Source: Amphritea atlantica
GTDB lineage: Bacteria > Pseudomonadota > Gammaproteobacteria > Pseudomonadales > Balneatricaceae
Length of the DNA stretch: 64,000 bases
Assembly: GCF_900111095.1 (NCBI RefSeq)
Contig: NZ_FOGB01000006.1
Coordinates: 34,118-98,117 of the forward strand
Reading direction: 5' to 3'
Below are positions 18,540 through 29,245 of this stretch, one piece after another. The notes under the pieces are model-generated. The model was not told the DNA's origin. It did no database searches and was given only the letters and a program-made list of their open reading frames with translations. A program made the position numbers and the translations under genes. Position 1 is the first letter of the stretch, and the number at the start of each line of letters is the position of its first letter.

Positions 18540-19757
18540 ATGTCAATCGAAATCAAAACGCCGACCTTCCCTGAATCTGTAGCCGACGGTACCGTAGCGA
18601 CCTGGCACAAACAGCCTGGTGAGGCTTGTTCTACCGATGAACTGATCGTTGATATTGAAACTGATAAAGTGGTTCTGGAAGTTGTGGCACCCGCCGATGG
18701 TGTGATCAAAGAGATCATTAAAGGCGAGGGCGACACGGTCCTGAGTGAAGAGGTCCTGGCGATCTTTGAAGCGGGCGCGGCAGCATCTGCAGCTCCGGCA
18801 GCGGCCTCTGCGCCTGCTGCAGCAGCCCCTGCAGCTGAAGCATCTGCCACTACCGATGCCGAAAAAGTCGGCCCTGCGGCACGTAAGCTGATCGAAGAGA
18901 ACGGCCTGGATGCTAATCAGATTCCGGGTACTGGTAAAAATGGCGGGATCACTAAAGAGGATGTGGTTAACTACCTCAAAAATAAACCTGCAGCAGCGCC
19001 TGCAGCAGCCGTCAAGGTCGATAATGCTGCAGCCCTGAACATCGCTTCTGGTGAGCGGGTTGAAAAGCGTGTTCCGATGACCCGTCTGCGCGCTACGATC
19101 GCCAAGCGTCTGGTGGAAGCTCAGCAAAATGCTGCGATGCTGACCACCTACAATGAAGTCAACATGAAGCCGGTTATGGAGCTGCGTAAGCAGTATAAAG
19201 ACCTGTTCGAGAAGACCCACAACGGTACTCGTCTGGGCTTCATGTCGTTCTTTGTTAAAGCGGCAACTGAAGCGCTGAAGCGCTTTCCAGCTGTCAATGC
19301 CTCAATCGATGGTAATGATATGGTTTACCACGGCTACCAGGATATCGGTGTCGCAGTTTCAACTGAGCGGGGTCTGATGGTTCCGGTTCTGCGTGATACT
19401 GATGCGATGACTCTGGCCGATGTTGAATCGACTATTGCTGATTTTGGCAAGCGTGGTCGTGATGGTAAGCTGGGTATGGATGATATGCAGGGCGGTACAT
19501 TCACGATCACCAACGGTGGCGTGTTTGGTTCCCTGATGTCTACGCCGATCCTGAATCCACCACAAACCGCTATCCTGGGGATGCATAAAATCCAGGAGCG
19601 TCCAATGGCGGTAAATGGTCAGGTTGAGATTCTGCCAATGATGTATCTGGCGCTCTCCTATGACCATCGTATGATTGATGGTAAGGAAGCGGTACAATTC
19701 CTCGTGACTATTAAAGACCTTCTGGAAGACCCTGCACGTATGCTTTTAGAAGTCTGA
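18540..19757 (+). CDS. sucB: Dihydrolipoyllysine succinyltransferase (E2)
   Basis: Core of the oxoglutarate dehydrogenase complex; transfers succinyl groups from lipoate to CoA. It is 405 residues: a single lipoyl domain with Lys43 in IETDKVVLE, an Ala/Pro-rich flexible linker (about 82-104), a peripheral subunit-binding domain ([14 protein letters not shown], about 112-150), a second Ala/Pro linker, then the catalytic domain with His376 and Asp380 in YDHRMIDG. An AGAAAGGAAA site lies upstream. Transcribed with sucA and lpd. Confidence 0.98.
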   Translation: MSIEIKTPTFPESVADGTVATWHKQPGEACSTDELIVDIETDKVVLEVVAPADGVIKEIIKGEGDTVLSEEVLAIFEAGAAASAAPAAASAPAAAAPAAEASATTDAEKVGPAARKLIEENGLDANQIPGTGKNGGITKEDVVNYLKNKPAAAPAAAVKVDNAAALNIASGERVEKRVPMTRLRATIAKRLVEAQQNAAMLTTYNEVNMKPVMELRKQYKDLFEKTHNGTRLGFMSFFVKAATEALKRFPAVNASIDGNDMVYHGYQDIGVAVSTERGLMVPVLRDTDAMTLADVESTIADFGKRGRDGKLGMDDMQGGTFTITNGGVFGSLMSTPILNPPQTAILGMHKIQERPMAVNGQVEILPMMYLALSYDHRMIDGKEAVQFLVTIKDLLEDPARMLLEV

Positions 19758-19797
19758 GTCGGTCCCTTACTAGAACGAATAGATAGGTAGGTAATAA

Positions 19798-21231
<1,434 letters not shown>

Positions 21232-21254
21232 TCGCTGTACAATAGTTTGAAATT

Positions 21255-21276
21255 TCGACCGGGTAACCCCGGTCGA
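21255..21276 (+). terminator. Hairpin between lpd and sucC (weak terminator or processing site)
   Basis: TCGACCGGG (21255-21263), loop TAAC, CCCGGTCGA (21268-21276). The stem is strong, but the following ttattgttg is a poor U-tract, so it may attenuate or stabilise rather than stop the transcript before sucCD. The remaining 114 bases to sucC contain another inverted repeat (ATTGTT ... AACAAT). Confidence 0.5.
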
Positions 21277-21390
21277 TTATTGTTGAGGGTAGATTGTTTA
21301 TTACCTGCAACAATTGGGCTGTAAAAAGATACTTTCTCTATATCGTTTTGCAGAGTCCTAATAAGTGTGAAAAAAACGACGGATTAGAGC

Positions 21391-22557
21391 ATGAATCTTC
21401 ATGAGTACCAGGGCAAACAGTTGTTTGCCGAATATGGTCTGCCGGTTTCTAAAGGAATCGCGGTAGATACCCCTGAAGCTGCTGCTGAAGCGGCTCTGAA
21501 AATTGGTGGTGATAAGTGGGTTGTTAAGACTCAGGTTCACGCAGGTGGACGTGGTAAAGCCGGCGGCGTGAAGCTGGTTGACTCTCCTGCAGAAGCACAG
21601 GCTTTCGCAGCGAACTGGCTGGGTAAAAACCTGGTCACTTATCAGACTGACGCAAATGGTCAGCCAGTTTCCAAAATCTTAGTTGAAGACTGCACTGATA
21701 TCGCTAATGAGCTGTATCTGGGTGCGGTTGTTGACCGCTCTTCACGTCGTATCGTGTTCATGGCATCCACTGAAGGTGGTGTTGAGATCGAGAAAGTTGC
21801 GGAAGAAACTCCAGAAAAAATTCTGAAAGCCACGATTGATCCGGTGACCGGTGCGCAGCCTTACCAGGCACGCGAGCTGGCGTTTAAACTGGGTCTGGAA
21901 GGCGTTCAGATTAAGCAGTTCACTCAGATCTTCCTGGGTCTGGCCAAGATGTTTAAAGAAAAAGATCTGGCCCTGCTGGAAATCAACCCTCTGGTTATCA
22001 CAACTGAAGGCAACCTGCACTGTCTGGATGCTAAGGTAGCGATCGATGGTAACTCTGTATACCGTCACAAAGATCTGCAGGCGATGGAAGATCCATCACA
22101 GGAAGACGAGCGTGAAGCGCGCGCGGCAGAATGGGATCTGAACTACGTAGCGCTGGATGGCAGCATCGGCTGCATGGTTAATGGTGCAGGCCTGGCAATG
22201 GGTACGATGGATATCGTCTCTCTGCACGGTGGCTTCCCGGCTAACTTCCTGGACGTTGGCGGCGGCGCGACTAAAGAGCGTGTAACCGAAGCGTTCAAGA
22301 TCATTCTTGAAGACGACAAGGTTAAAGCCGTACTGGTTAACATCTTCGGTGGTATCGTACGTTGCGATCTGATTGCAGAAGGTATTATCGGTGCAGTTAA
22401 AGAGGTAGGCGTAAACGTACCTGTTGTTGTACGTCTGGAAGGTAACAATGCTGAACTGGGCTCCAAACTGCTGTCTGAGTCTGGTCTGGACATCATTGCA
22501 GCAACCAGTCTGACTGATGCTGCTGAGCAGGCAGTTAAAGCAGCGGAGGGTAAATAA
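21391..22557 (+). CDS. sucC: Succinyl-CoA synthetase beta subunit (ADP-forming)
   Basis: With SucD it interconverts succinyl-CoA, ADP and phosphate with succinate, CoA and ATP. It is 388 residues, the exact family size. An ATP-grasp domain ([16 protein letters not shown] at the start, [14 protein letters not shown]) precedes the C-terminal CoA-ligase domain with [12 protein letters not shown]. The leader is about 160 bases after lpd. sucD begins two bases after its stop. Confidence 0.98.
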   Translation: MNLHEYQGKQLFAEYGLPVSKGIAVDTPEAAAEAALKIGGDKWVVKTQVHAGGRGKAGGVKLVDSPAEAQAFAANWLGKNLVTYQTDANGQPVSKILVEDCTDIANELYLGAVVDRSSRRIVFMASTEGGVEIEKVAEETPEKILKATIDPVTGAQPYQARELAFKLGLEGVQIKQFTQIFLGLAKMFKEKDLALLEINPLVITTEGNLHCLDAKVAIDGNSVYRHKDLQAMEDPSQEDEREARAAEWDLNYVALDGSIGCMVNGAGLAMGTMDIVSLHGGFPANFLDVGGGATKERVTEAFKIILEDDKVKAVLVNIFGGIVRCDLIAEGIIGAVKEVGVNVPVVVRLEGNNAELGSKLLSESGLDIIAATSLTDAAEQAVKAAEGK

Positions 22558-22559
22558 TA

Positions 22560-23435
22560 ATGTCCGTTCTGATTAATAAAGACACCAAAGTAATCTGTCA
22601 GGGTTTCACTGGTGGTCAGGGTACCTTCCACTCTGAACAGGCTATCGCATACGGCACCAAGATGGTTGGTGGTGTAACGCCGGGTAAAGGCGGTACTGAA
22701 CACCTGGGTCTGCCGGTATTCAATACTGTTGCTGAAGCTGTTGAAGCGACTGGCGCAGACGCTTCTGTTATCTACGTTCCTGCTGCATTCTGTAAGGATT
22801 CTATCCTGGAAGCTGCGAACGGCGGTATCAAGCTGATCGTTTGTATCACTGAGCATATTCCGGTTATGGATATGCTTGAGTGTAAAGTTGTATGTGACAA
22901 CCTGGGCGTGCGCCTGATCGGACCAAACTGCCCGGGTGTTATCACTCCGGGAGAGTGTAAGATCGGTATCATGCCAGGTCACATCCACCTGCCAGGTAAA
23001 GTCGGTATCGTGTCCCGTTCCGGTACACTGACCTATGAAGCAGTTAAGCAGACAACTGATGCTGGTTTCGGTCAGTCTACCTGTGTCGGTATCGGTGGTG
23101 ACCCGATCCCAGGATCTAACTTCATCGATATTCTGGAAATGTTCCAGAACGATCCACAGACCGAAGCGATTGTTATGATCGGTGAGATCGGTGGTTCGGC
23201 TGAAGAGGAAGCGGCTGCTTACATCAAAGCAAACGTAACTAAGCCTGTTGTCTCTTACATCGCTGGTGTGACTGCTCCTGCTGGTAAGCGTATGGGTCAT
23301 GCGGGTGCGATCATCTCCGGTGGTAAAGGTACTGCAGACGAGAAGTTTGCTGCGCTGGAAGCTGCTGGCGTTAAGACTGTTCGCTCTCTGGCTCAGATCG
23401 CCGACGGTCTGCGTGAAGTGACTGGTTGGGAATAA
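22560..23435 (+). CDS. sucD: Succinyl-CoA synthetase alpha subunit
   Basis: Carries the CoA-binding Rossmann domain ([14 protein letters not shown]) and the phosphohistidine His247 in [10 protein letters not shown]. It is 291 residues. [12 protein letters not shown] and [12 protein letters not shown] are further signatures. The last gene of the TCA cluster; a hairpin repeat and a terminator follow directly. Confidence 0.98.
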   Translation: MSVLINKDTKVICQGFTGGQGTFHSEQAIAYGTKMVGGVTPGKGGTEHLGLPVFNTVAEAVEATGADASVIYVPAAFCKDSILEAANGGIKLIVCITEHIPVMDMLECKVVCDNLGVRLIGPNCPGVITPGECKIGIMPGHIHLPGKVGIVSRSGTLTYEAVKQTTDAGFGQSTCVGIGGDPIPGSNFIDILEMFQNDPQTEAIVMIGEIGGSAEEEAAAYIKANVTKPVVSYIAGVTAPAGKRMGHAGAIISGGKGTADEKFAALEAAGVKTVRSLAQIADGLREVTGWE

Positions 23436-23444
23436 CACGCCCAA

Positions 23445-23481
23445 GTTGCTAGACGGCGCTTCGCGCCTTGCTAGTGGCTAG
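23445..23481. repeat. Single copy of the dispersed hairpin mini-repeat
   Basis: GTTGCTAGAC, stem GGCGC (23455-23459), loop TTC, stem GCGCC (23463-23467), then TTGCTAGTGGCTAG. Its reverse complement matches the second module at 70-104 with only a few differences, and both lie just after a gene's 3' end. Confidence 0.8.
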
Positions 23482-23483
23482 AA

Positions 23484-23511
23484 AAAAAAACCGCCGAATG
23501 GCGGTTTTTTT
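23484..23511 (+). terminator. Terminator of sucCD
   Basis: AAAAAAACCGCC (23484-23495), loop GAAT, GGCGGTTTTTTT (23500-23511). The same CCGCC/GGCGG core recurs in the terminator at 24784. Confidence 0.92.
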
Positions 23512-23585
23512 GTCTGTAAATGATTGTTTTTAAATCTATTTTTATGCATTATTAGGGCTTATTTTTTAATAGGGATGTTTGAATA

Positions 23586-24149
23586 ATGATTCGATTACGA
23601 TATTGTTTGATTCTGCTATTGACGTTGGTAACTGCTGGTTGTGCTTCTTTTAAGGCTCCAGTTTACTCACCAGACTATCAGGTGTTAGATAGTCTTAAGA
23701 ATAAGCCGTTGGTCAGTGTGTCTGTTGCGCCTGTTGAGCCTAAAGATCCTGAGGCTAAAGTTAATAAAATTAGTCTGCGAGCCGCGTCTTTATCTACCGA
23801 GCAGGGGACTTTTTCTGCATATTTTGAGCAGTCTATGATTCAGGATCTGACCGAGATGGGAATCTATCAGCCCAGTTCTAATGTGCAGATTAAAGCGACT
23901 CTTATCGAAAATGATATCGATATTTCCAGCTTTTCTAAAGGTTATGGCAAGATGGTTGTTGATCTTGAAATCCATAAATCATCAGTGCTCACTTTTTCCA
24001 AACAGTATACTGGTCTAACACAGTTTGAATCGTCTTTTGCCGGGGCGGTTGCTATTCCTAAAGCTCAATCTGAATATCCCTATCTGGTTAGGGAACTGCT
24101 CAAACAGATATACTCAGACCCTGAATTTATAAAGGAACTCTCAAAATGA
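23586..24149 (+). CDS. Putative outer-membrane lipoprotein (YajG-like)
   Basis: A 187-residue lipoprotein: N-terminal helix ending in the lipobox LVTAGC, with Cys19 to be acylated; residue 20 is Ala, so sorting to the outer membrane is expected. The mature part alternates predicted beta strands and one helix (YFEQSMIQDLTEMG), with a late segment YLVRELLKQIYSDPEFIKEL that recalls E. coli YajG in layout. No specific function can be given. It overlaps the next lipoprotein gene by four bases (ATGA). The DNA is more AT-rich than the flanking TCA genes. Confidence 0.75.
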   Translation: MIRLRYCLILLLTLVTAGCASFKAPVYSPDYQVLDSLKNKPLVSVSVAPVEPKDPEAKVNKISLRAASLSTEQGTFSAYFEQSMIQDLTEMGIYQPSSNVQIKATLIENDIDISSFSKGYGKMVVDLEIHKSSVLTFSKQYTGLTQFESSFAGAVAIPKAQSEYPYLVRELLKQIYSDPEFIKELSK

Positions 24150-24751
24150 AAAATTTTGTTTCAGACCTGAAAAGGAATTTAAAAGCAATATCCGTTATCG
24201 CATTATGCAGTGCGGTAGTGGGCTGTGCTCATCCCATCAGTATCAGTCAGCTAGCTGATCATCAGGGATATGCTGGGGAGAAAGTGTCTAAAACAGTTGC
24301 TTATGTCATTACTGATGAGCAGAGAAAAGCTGAGGTGACCACTCCCGGGGGGGGAGGTGATAAAATAAGTTACTATCCATATCGCGATCTTGAGGGAACT
24401 TTACGCTCCGCATTAGGCTCTGTTTACGAGGGGGTTTATGCACTTAATTCTACAGACGATAATGCGACGATAAAGGGCAATGGTATCGAATTGGTATATG
24501 TTCCAAGTATTTCAACTAATTCAAGTTCAGAGTCTGCGTTCACATGGCCGCCTACAGAATTTACGATTGATATGACATGTTCTGTGTATGATGTCGACGG
24601 TGGGCTTGTTTCAACACTGGATGTAACAAGTGAAGGTAAGGCCGAATTTGATGAATTTATCAATGAGGTTGGTTTGGCTGCAAAAAGAGCGGCAGGTAGT
24701 TTGAATGATAAGTTGACTGAGTCTATTCTCTCCCATGAAGAGTTGAAGTAG
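24146..24751 (+). CDS. Putative lipoprotein of unknown function
   Basis: 201 residues. A longer than usual N-terminus (KNFVSDLKRNLK) precedes the hydrophobic stretch and the lipobox AVVGC (Cys27), followed by Ala, suggesting outer-membrane sorting. The mature part includes a Gly-rich turn (TTPGGGGDK), an aromatic YYPYRDLEG segment and AFTWPPTEFTIDM. An AAGGAAC site lies inside the previous gene and the starts overlap, so the two lipoproteins are translated as a pair. I do not recognise the family. Confidence 0.7.
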   Translation: MKNFVSDLKRNLKAISVIALCSAVVGCAHPISISQLADHQGYAGEKVSKTVAYVITDEQRKAEVTTPGGGGDKISYYPYRDLEGTLRSALGSVYEGVYALNSTDDNATIKGNGIELVYVPSISTNSSSESAFTWPPTEFTIDMTCSVYDVDGGLVSTLDVTSEGKAEFDEFINEVGLAAKRAAGSLNDKLTESILSHEELK

Positions 24752-24783
24752 TGTTACTTATTTCCTCTTGAGGAGGTTTTACT

Positions 24784-24808
24784 AAAACCGCCGACTGGCG
24801 GTTTTTTT
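24784..24808 (+). terminator. Terminator after the lipoprotein pair
   Basis: AAAACCGCC (24784-24792), loop GACT, GGCGG (24797-24801) and T7. It closes the two-gene unit 23586-24751. Confidence 0.9.
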
Positions 24809-24876
24809 ATGTCTGCGGATTGAGTTAACTCAGGGTCTGCGGGTATTCTGGAGGTATCTATAGTTAAGGAGTTTTT

Positions 24877-25158
24877 ATGAGTCTGTTTTCATCTATCAAG
24901 TCGATGTTTAGCTCTGCGGATAGCGGCTCTAAAGAGCCTGAAACTCTGCCATCTGAAGAGTATCAGGGTTTTACTATAACACCCGCGCCAATTTGTGAAG
25001 AGGGTGGCTATCGGGTTAATGGGCTGATTAGCAAAGGTGAGCAAAGCCACCGGTTTATCCGCGCGGATATGCTTTCCTCCAGTGACAGCTGTGCTCAGGA
25101 GATGGTGCGTAAAGCGAAGCAGGTGATTGATCAGCAGGGCGATAATATTTTCGGCTGA
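24877..25158 (+). CDS. HlyU family protein
   Basis: 93 residues matching the HlyU family (named after a Vibrio virulence regulator, though most members are untested). Typical segments are YQGFTITPAPICEEGGYRVNG, SHRFIRADMLSS and the terminal KAKQVIDQQGDNIF. The first 30 residues are a low-complexity Ser-rich leader. A good AAGGAG site precedes the ATG. It is alone between a terminator and the protease gene. No DNA-binding motif is evident, so I would not call it a transcription factor from sequence. Confidence 0.85.
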   Translation: MSLFSSIKSMFSSADSGSKEPETLPSEEYQGFTITPAPICEEGGYRVNGLISKGEQSHRFIRADMLSSSDSCAQEMVRKAKQVIDQQGDNIFG

Positions 25159-25250
25159 TTTATTCTGCCTGGTTGGCTTTTATGGTCGTTTACAGCTGTT
25201 TGTATGATAATGTTTCAGTTGTTTACACTCAGTTTTAAAAGGATTTTTTA

Positions 25251-26477
25251 ATGCGATATCTGATAATTGCTCTTGCATTGCTGCTGGCTGGTTGTGAAGT
25301 TGCGCCGGTAAAAGATGCTGCCAGTGTCCAGGTTTCAACAAAGCTTGATAGTAGCCTGACACTTCCTGTGGCTGCGCCACTCGCCTACTATATTTCCCGT
25401 GAAGATCTGCAGCGAGAAGTTAATGGGGCTGATGGCTATTCCCGCTGGAAGTTTTATCCTGGGCCGTTCTTCAAAAAAGCAGCAGATATCGTTTATCCAG
25501 ATTTTTTCTCGGTTGCCGGACCACTGGCTGAAGATCAGTCTTTTCGCTATCTGGTCAAGCTTAGCAGCGAGGCAGGGTATTCAAATCTGTGGGGCACATA
25601 TAAGGTAACAGTCACAGCTTCATACCTCGATCGTCAGGGTAATGAGGTGTTTAAAACCACAACGGAGGCCAGTGTTACCGGGGCAAACTTATGGCAGGAG
25701 GCTTATACCAGCATTTATGCCGAGGCCCTGAAAGAATCAACTCACCGGTTTTTGAATCATATGGCAGGGCTGAATAGTGATTTACAGCAGCCTATTAGTG
25801 ATGAGGAACGACAAACAGCTGACTTTGATAAACTGTTGGGAGAGATGAAACCCGCAGGCAACGGTACAGGTTTCTTTATAAACAGCAGTGGTCAGTTGCT
25901 TACGGCAGCTCATGTCGTAAATGAGTGTCTGAAAACCGAAGTGCGATACAACGGGCAAAACTATCCGGCGAACAGGGTTGCGCTTAGCAGGGTTCTTGAC
26001 CTTGCGGTACTGCAGGCTGATCTGCAACCGGCACGTTTTGCCAGCATTCCCGCTAATGCTTCCGATGATGTAGCATTGGGACAGAGTGTATTTGTTACTG
26101 GCTATCCACTAGGAAGCATCATGGCGGACTACCCCAGTCTCACAATGGGAAATATCAGCTCTTTGGGAGGCTTGAAAGGAGCGCTGGCCAATCTGCAGTT
26201 TTCAGCGCCAGTGCAGCCGGGTAATAGTGGTGGACCATTAATCGACTACAGGGGGAATGCTGTAGGGGTGGTCACCAGCAGTCTGAATCAGTCAATGATG
26301 CTGGCTAAGACGGGGACAACGTCTCAGAATGTCAACTTTGCTGTGAGTGCCGAATATATGCGCCGCTTTCTCGATCATTCGCACGTTCAGTACCGTTATA
26401 AACCACTGAAAAAGAGTCTGGAAGCGGCTTCAGACGCAGCGGTTAAATTCACTGTACAGATATTGTGTTATCAGTAA
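25251..26477 (+). CDS. Lipid-anchored trypsin-like serine protease
   Basis: 408 residues with a lipobox LLAGC (Cys15). Residues about 45-175 form a domain resembling other envelope lipoproteins (FRYLVKLSSEAGYSN..., TYKVTVTASYLD). Residues about 200-390 form a chymotrypsin-fold S1C (HtrA-like) protease domain with a complete triad: His221 in TAAHVV, Asp250 in LDLAVL, Ser326 in QPGNSGGPL. There is no PDZ domain, unlike DegP/DegS. The next residue after the lipid cysteine is Glu, not Asp, so outer-membrane sorting is possible. It sits among other secreted proteins and could process or police them; that is inference. Confidence 0.8.
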   Translation: MRYLIIALALLLAGCEVAPVKDAASVQVSTKLDSSLTLPVAAPLAYYISREDLQREVNGADGYSRWKFYPGPFFKKAADIVYPDFFSVAGPLAEDQSFRYLVKLSSEAGYSNLWGTYKVTVTASYLDRQGNEVFKTTTEASVTGANLWQEAYTSIYAEALKESTHRFLNHMAGLNSDLQQPISDEERQTADFDKLLGEMKPAGNGTGFFINSSGQLLTAAHVVNECLKTEVRYNGQNYPANRVALSRVLDLAVLQADLQPARFASIPANASDDVALGQSVFVTGYPLGSIMADYPSLTMGNISSLGGLKGALANLQFSAPVQPGNSGGPLIDYRGNAVGVVTSSLNQSMMLAKTGTTSQNVNFAVSAEYMRRFLDHSHVQYRYKPLKKSLEAASDAAVKFTVQILCYQ

Positions 26478-26488
26478 GGAGTGCTGAA

Positions 26489-27064
26489 ATGTTCACTAAT
26501 TTAACCCGGACAAAGATTATCTTGTTGCTGACGGTGCTTTTTAATTCAGGCCTGGTGCAAGCAGCAGATCCCTCTGAGTCATTTACTGAGTATGTTCATC
26601 AGGGGGATCCGTATCCTCCTGTATTGTTCCAGAGTAATATTGAGGGCGACACCTTTACGGAGAAGCTAAAATCCTATGGTGCTTTTAAATCCGTAGACAA
26701 GGATGCTATGGGCTCGCCTATTGGTATTATCGTTATGAAAGGCTTGCGCATGAAAGCTGATGCAACCAGTTTTTCTAGTTTAATGTTGTCGGCGGGAACT
26801 CTTGGGTTAATACCCGTTGTATCGAATAAAAGCTTTAAAGTTCAGTATGGTGTATTTGTTCAGGGGGATCTGCTGTCTACTTTTGACTACGAGATGACCT
26901 CCACTGATGTAGAGAACATGTGGAGCGGTCCCCGTACTTCTGAAATGAAGCCAGCAGAGGAGCTTTTTCTGGAAAACAGTCTGTCGCTGTTTCTGAATGA
27001 TCTGGCAAAAGACCGGAAGGCTCAGGAGCTCTTTCGTGAGTACTATACCTATTTCGATCGCTGA
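26489..27064 (+). CDS. Secreted protein of unknown function
   Basis: 191 residues from the ATG at 26489, which has AAGGAG eight bases upstream; the longer frame begins inside the protease gene and is not supported. Signal peptide MFTNLTRTKIILLL...GLVQA, cleaved before ADPSE. The mature protein contains a hydrophobic SLMLSAGTLGLIPVV segment and ends FREYYTYFDR. The pattern (IIVMKGLRMKAD, VFVQGDLLSTFDYEM) looks like the strand-rich lipoprotein domains of its neighbours, but no family was recognised. It follows the protease by 11 bases and is probably co-transcribed. Confidence 0.65.
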   Translation: MFTNLTRTKIILLLTVLFNSGLVQAADPSESFTEYVHQGDPYPPVLFQSNIEGDTFTEKLKSYGAFKSVDKDAMGSPIGIIVMKGLRMKADATSFSSLMLSAGTLGLIPVVSNKSFKVQYGVFVQGDLLSTFDYEMTSTDVENMWSGPRTSEMKPAEELFLENSLSLFLNDLAKDRKAQELFREYYTYFDR

Positions 27065-27091
27065 GTGGTAATGGTTGAAATCAGATCAGCT

Positions 27092-27114
27092 AAAGCGCCT
27101 CATGGCGCTTTTTT
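27092..27114 (+). terminator. Terminator after the secreted protein gene
   Basis: AAAGCGCC (27092-27099), loop TCAT, GGCGCTTT and T's to 27114. The T-tract touches the first possible ATG of the MOSC gene, so it may also influence that gene's expression. Confidence 0.8.
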
Positions 27115-27126
27115 ATGGTGAACCCG

Positions 27127-27624
27127 ATGACTCAGAAACAACTGTTTGCCCGCTATAGTAAAGATCTTAATCCTGGCAGGCTTGAGTGGATTGGCCTGCG
27201 ACCAACGCGTAAAGCGGATCTTGAGGTGGTTGATAGCGTTGAAGCGCTGGCAGGATTGGGGCTGCAAGGGGATCATCGTTGCAGTAAAACACCGGGCTCT
27301 GCCCGGCAGGTTACGCTGATCTCTGCTGAGTTCATCAGGATGATCGAAACCTACACTGGAATTAACACGATTGATCCGGCCCTGTTACGGCGCAATCTGG
27401 TAGTCAGTGGTATTAATCTCAATGCTTTACGGCATCAACAGTTCACCATTGGTGGTGCGCTGTTTGAAGCAACCGCGTTGTGCCACCCCTGTCGTCGGAT
27501 GGATCTGGCGCTGGGCCAGGGCGGGGCTGCGGCTATGCTGGGGTATGGTGGCCTGTGTGCGCGGGTATTGGAGTCAGGTATGATCAGGGTTGGTGATCCG
27601 CTGATACCGCAAGTATCAGGTTGA
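27127..27624 (+). CDS. MOSC domain-containing protein
   Basis: About 165 residues forming a stand-alone MOSC (molybdenum cofactor sulfurase C-terminal) domain. GLGLQGDHRCSK, SARQVTLIS and LCHPCRRMDLALG, with conserved cysteines, are the typical features. Such proteins bind or transfer sulfur or molybdenum cofactor; the substrate here is unknown. ATG codons at 27115 and 27127 are both possible; I favour 27127 because the first lies at the end of a terminator. It overlaps the longer frame of the AraC gene at its 3' end. Confidence 0.85.
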   Translation: MTQKQLFARYSKDLNPGRLEWIGLRPTRKADLEVVDSVEALAGLGLQGDHRCSKTPGSARQVTLISAEFIRMIETYTGINTIDPALLRRNLVVSGINLNALRHQQFTIGGALFEATALCHPCRRMDLALGQGGAAAMLGYGGLCARVLESGMIRVGDPLIPQVSG

Positions 27625-27659
27625 TCGTGGTGACGGACGAAGAGGGTGAAGGGGCATTA

Positions 27660-28487
27660 ATGGATAGATCAAAGCCTGTTTTTTGGCGTGATTCACGTAT
27701 GCCTTATGTGGAACTGCGTCAGGTGAGTGATGGCAGGACTGTGTGTTACGCACCTCATAGCCATGCTCAGTGGTCAATTGGCGCAATTACTGAAGGTATC
27801 AGCACGTTTTGTTACCGGGATGAGCGGTGCCAGGTCGGTGCGGGTGATCTGGTGCTGATAAATCCTGATTGGGTCCACGCCTGTAATCCGATCGACAATC
27901 AGCCCTGGGCATATCTGATGCTCTACATCGATACTGGGTGGCTAACGGCGCTGCGTACCCGGCTTGGGTTGCTGGAGCAACCTGTGTGGCAAGATATTGG
28001 TACCGCCGTTGTTTCTGAGCAGCGGTTTTATCAGGGATATTGTCAGATGGCGGATTGTTTGCTGGACTCTCAGATAGCTCTGCCAGAGAAGCAAACCGCG
28101 GTTATCGAATACCTTTCCGGCTTACTGAACTGCCTGGCAGGTCAATATCCATTGCCACTTGAGAAGGTGCCGCAGGCACTCAGTGATCTTGCGGGGTATC
28201 TTGATGAAAATGCAACAGAGGATATTCCCCTGGCAGAGATGTGTCTTCGCACTGGCTATAGCGCCGGTTATCTAATCCGGTCATTTAAGCAGTATTTCAG
28301 TCTGACGCCCCATGCATATCAGATAAATCGACGGATCCAGCGGGGGCAGCGGGAGTTAAAACGAGGCAGGCCCATTGCTGAGGCCGCATTGACTGCGGGT
28401 TTTACCGACCAGCCCCATTTTCAGCGTACGTTTAAACGGATGGTCGCTGCCACCCCAAATCAGTACAGACAATCTCTACTCAGATAG
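27660..28487 (+). CDS. AraC-family transcriptional regulator
   Basis: 275 residues. An N-terminal cupin-like sensing domain (YAPHSHAQWSIGAI, GDLVLINPDWVHACNP) is followed by two helix-turn-helix motifs at the C-terminus (IPLAEMCLRTGYSAGYLIRSFK and IAEAALTAGFTDQPHFQRTFKR regions). The ATG at 27660 is chosen over a TTG further up because GAAGGGG precedes it. The gene is convergent with, and overlaps by 12 bases, a LysE-type exporter; AraC-LysE pairs of this type are common, and the regulator may control the exporter in response to an amino acid. Confidence 0.9.
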   Translation: MDRSKPVFWRDSRMPYVELRQVSDGRTVCYAPHSHAQWSIGAITEGISTFCYRDERCQVGAGDLVLINPDWVHACNPIDNQPWAYLMLYIDTGWLTALRTRLGLLEQPVWQDIGTAVVSEQRFYQGYCQMADCLLDSQIALPEKQTAVIEYLSGLLNCLAGQYPLPLEKVPQALSDLAGYLDENATEDIPLAEMCLRTGYSAGYLIRSFKQYFSLTPHAYQINRRIQRGQRELKRGRPIAEAALTAGFTDQPHFQRTFKRMVAATPNQYRQSLLR

Positions 28488-29069
28488 AAGGTAAAAGCAG
28501 CTAGCTACCAGCAGGATAGCCAGAGTCCGGTTGATTGTTTTGAGTATTGCAGGCTGGCTTATATATCTGCGCAGACATGCACCTGCATAAACCCAGCTTC
28601 CCAGCGATAGCCAACAGATCGGCAGGTAGATTGTCGCAAACAGAAGCAGCTGTTGCATATCGTTTCCGCTGGTGTATGCACCGATTCCTGATGCTGAGGC
28701 CAGCCAGGCTTTGGGGTTGAGCCACTGCATCATCGCTCCGGTTATAAATCCGGGGGCTTTCCCCGGTTGCTGTTCTGGCAGTTGCCCGTCAAAGGCGGCA
28801 AGCTTGACGCTCAGGTACAGCAGGAAAATGATACCGCCCCAGCGCAGTAAAATAGTTAAAGCCGGGATCATTTCAAGTGTCGTATAAAGGCCCATCCCAA
28901 TAGCTATAAACAAAACAATAAAGCCGAGAGTCGCACCGGTGACAAATATAAGACCTTTCGAAATGGTGTAGCGGCTGCCACTGCTCAGGCAGACAAGATT
29001 TACCGGCCCGGGAGAGATTGAGGCCGCCAGCGCAAAAGTCGACATGGATAAAATGATAGGCAGGGTCAT
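28476..29069 (-). CDS. LysE/RhtB-family amino acid exporter
   Basis: 197 residues, six hydrophobic segments. The SPGPVNLVC motif near residue 20 and QWLNPKAWL in the middle are the LysE/RhtB signatures. An AGGAGAAC site precedes the ATG. The 3' ends of this gene and the AraC gene overlap by 12 bases, and its 5' end faces a MerR gene. The exported substrate cannot be told from sequence. Confidence 0.9.
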   Translation of the reverse strand: MTLPIILSMSTFALAASISPGPVNLVCLSSGSRYTISKGLIFVTGATLGFIVLFIAIGMGLYTTLEMIPALTILLRWGGIIFLLYLSVKLAAFDGQLPEQQPGKAPGFITGAMMQWLNPKAWLASASGIGAYTSGNDMQQLLLFATIYLPICWLSLGSWVYAGACLRRYISQPAILKTINRTLAILLVASCFYLLSE

Positions 29070-29245
29070 GCTGTTCTCCTCAACGAAAGATGATCAGTAT
29101 GCCGTGGTCGATGCGTAGGATATTGAATAAAATTGATCTTTATTACGACGCTGAGGGGGGATTTTGAGGTTTGCTAAGAAACTTTCTTGACCTGTCTACT
29201 GGTGATGGCCTCAGGCTAGCTGTGAATCGTGAATGAGGTGTTGAT

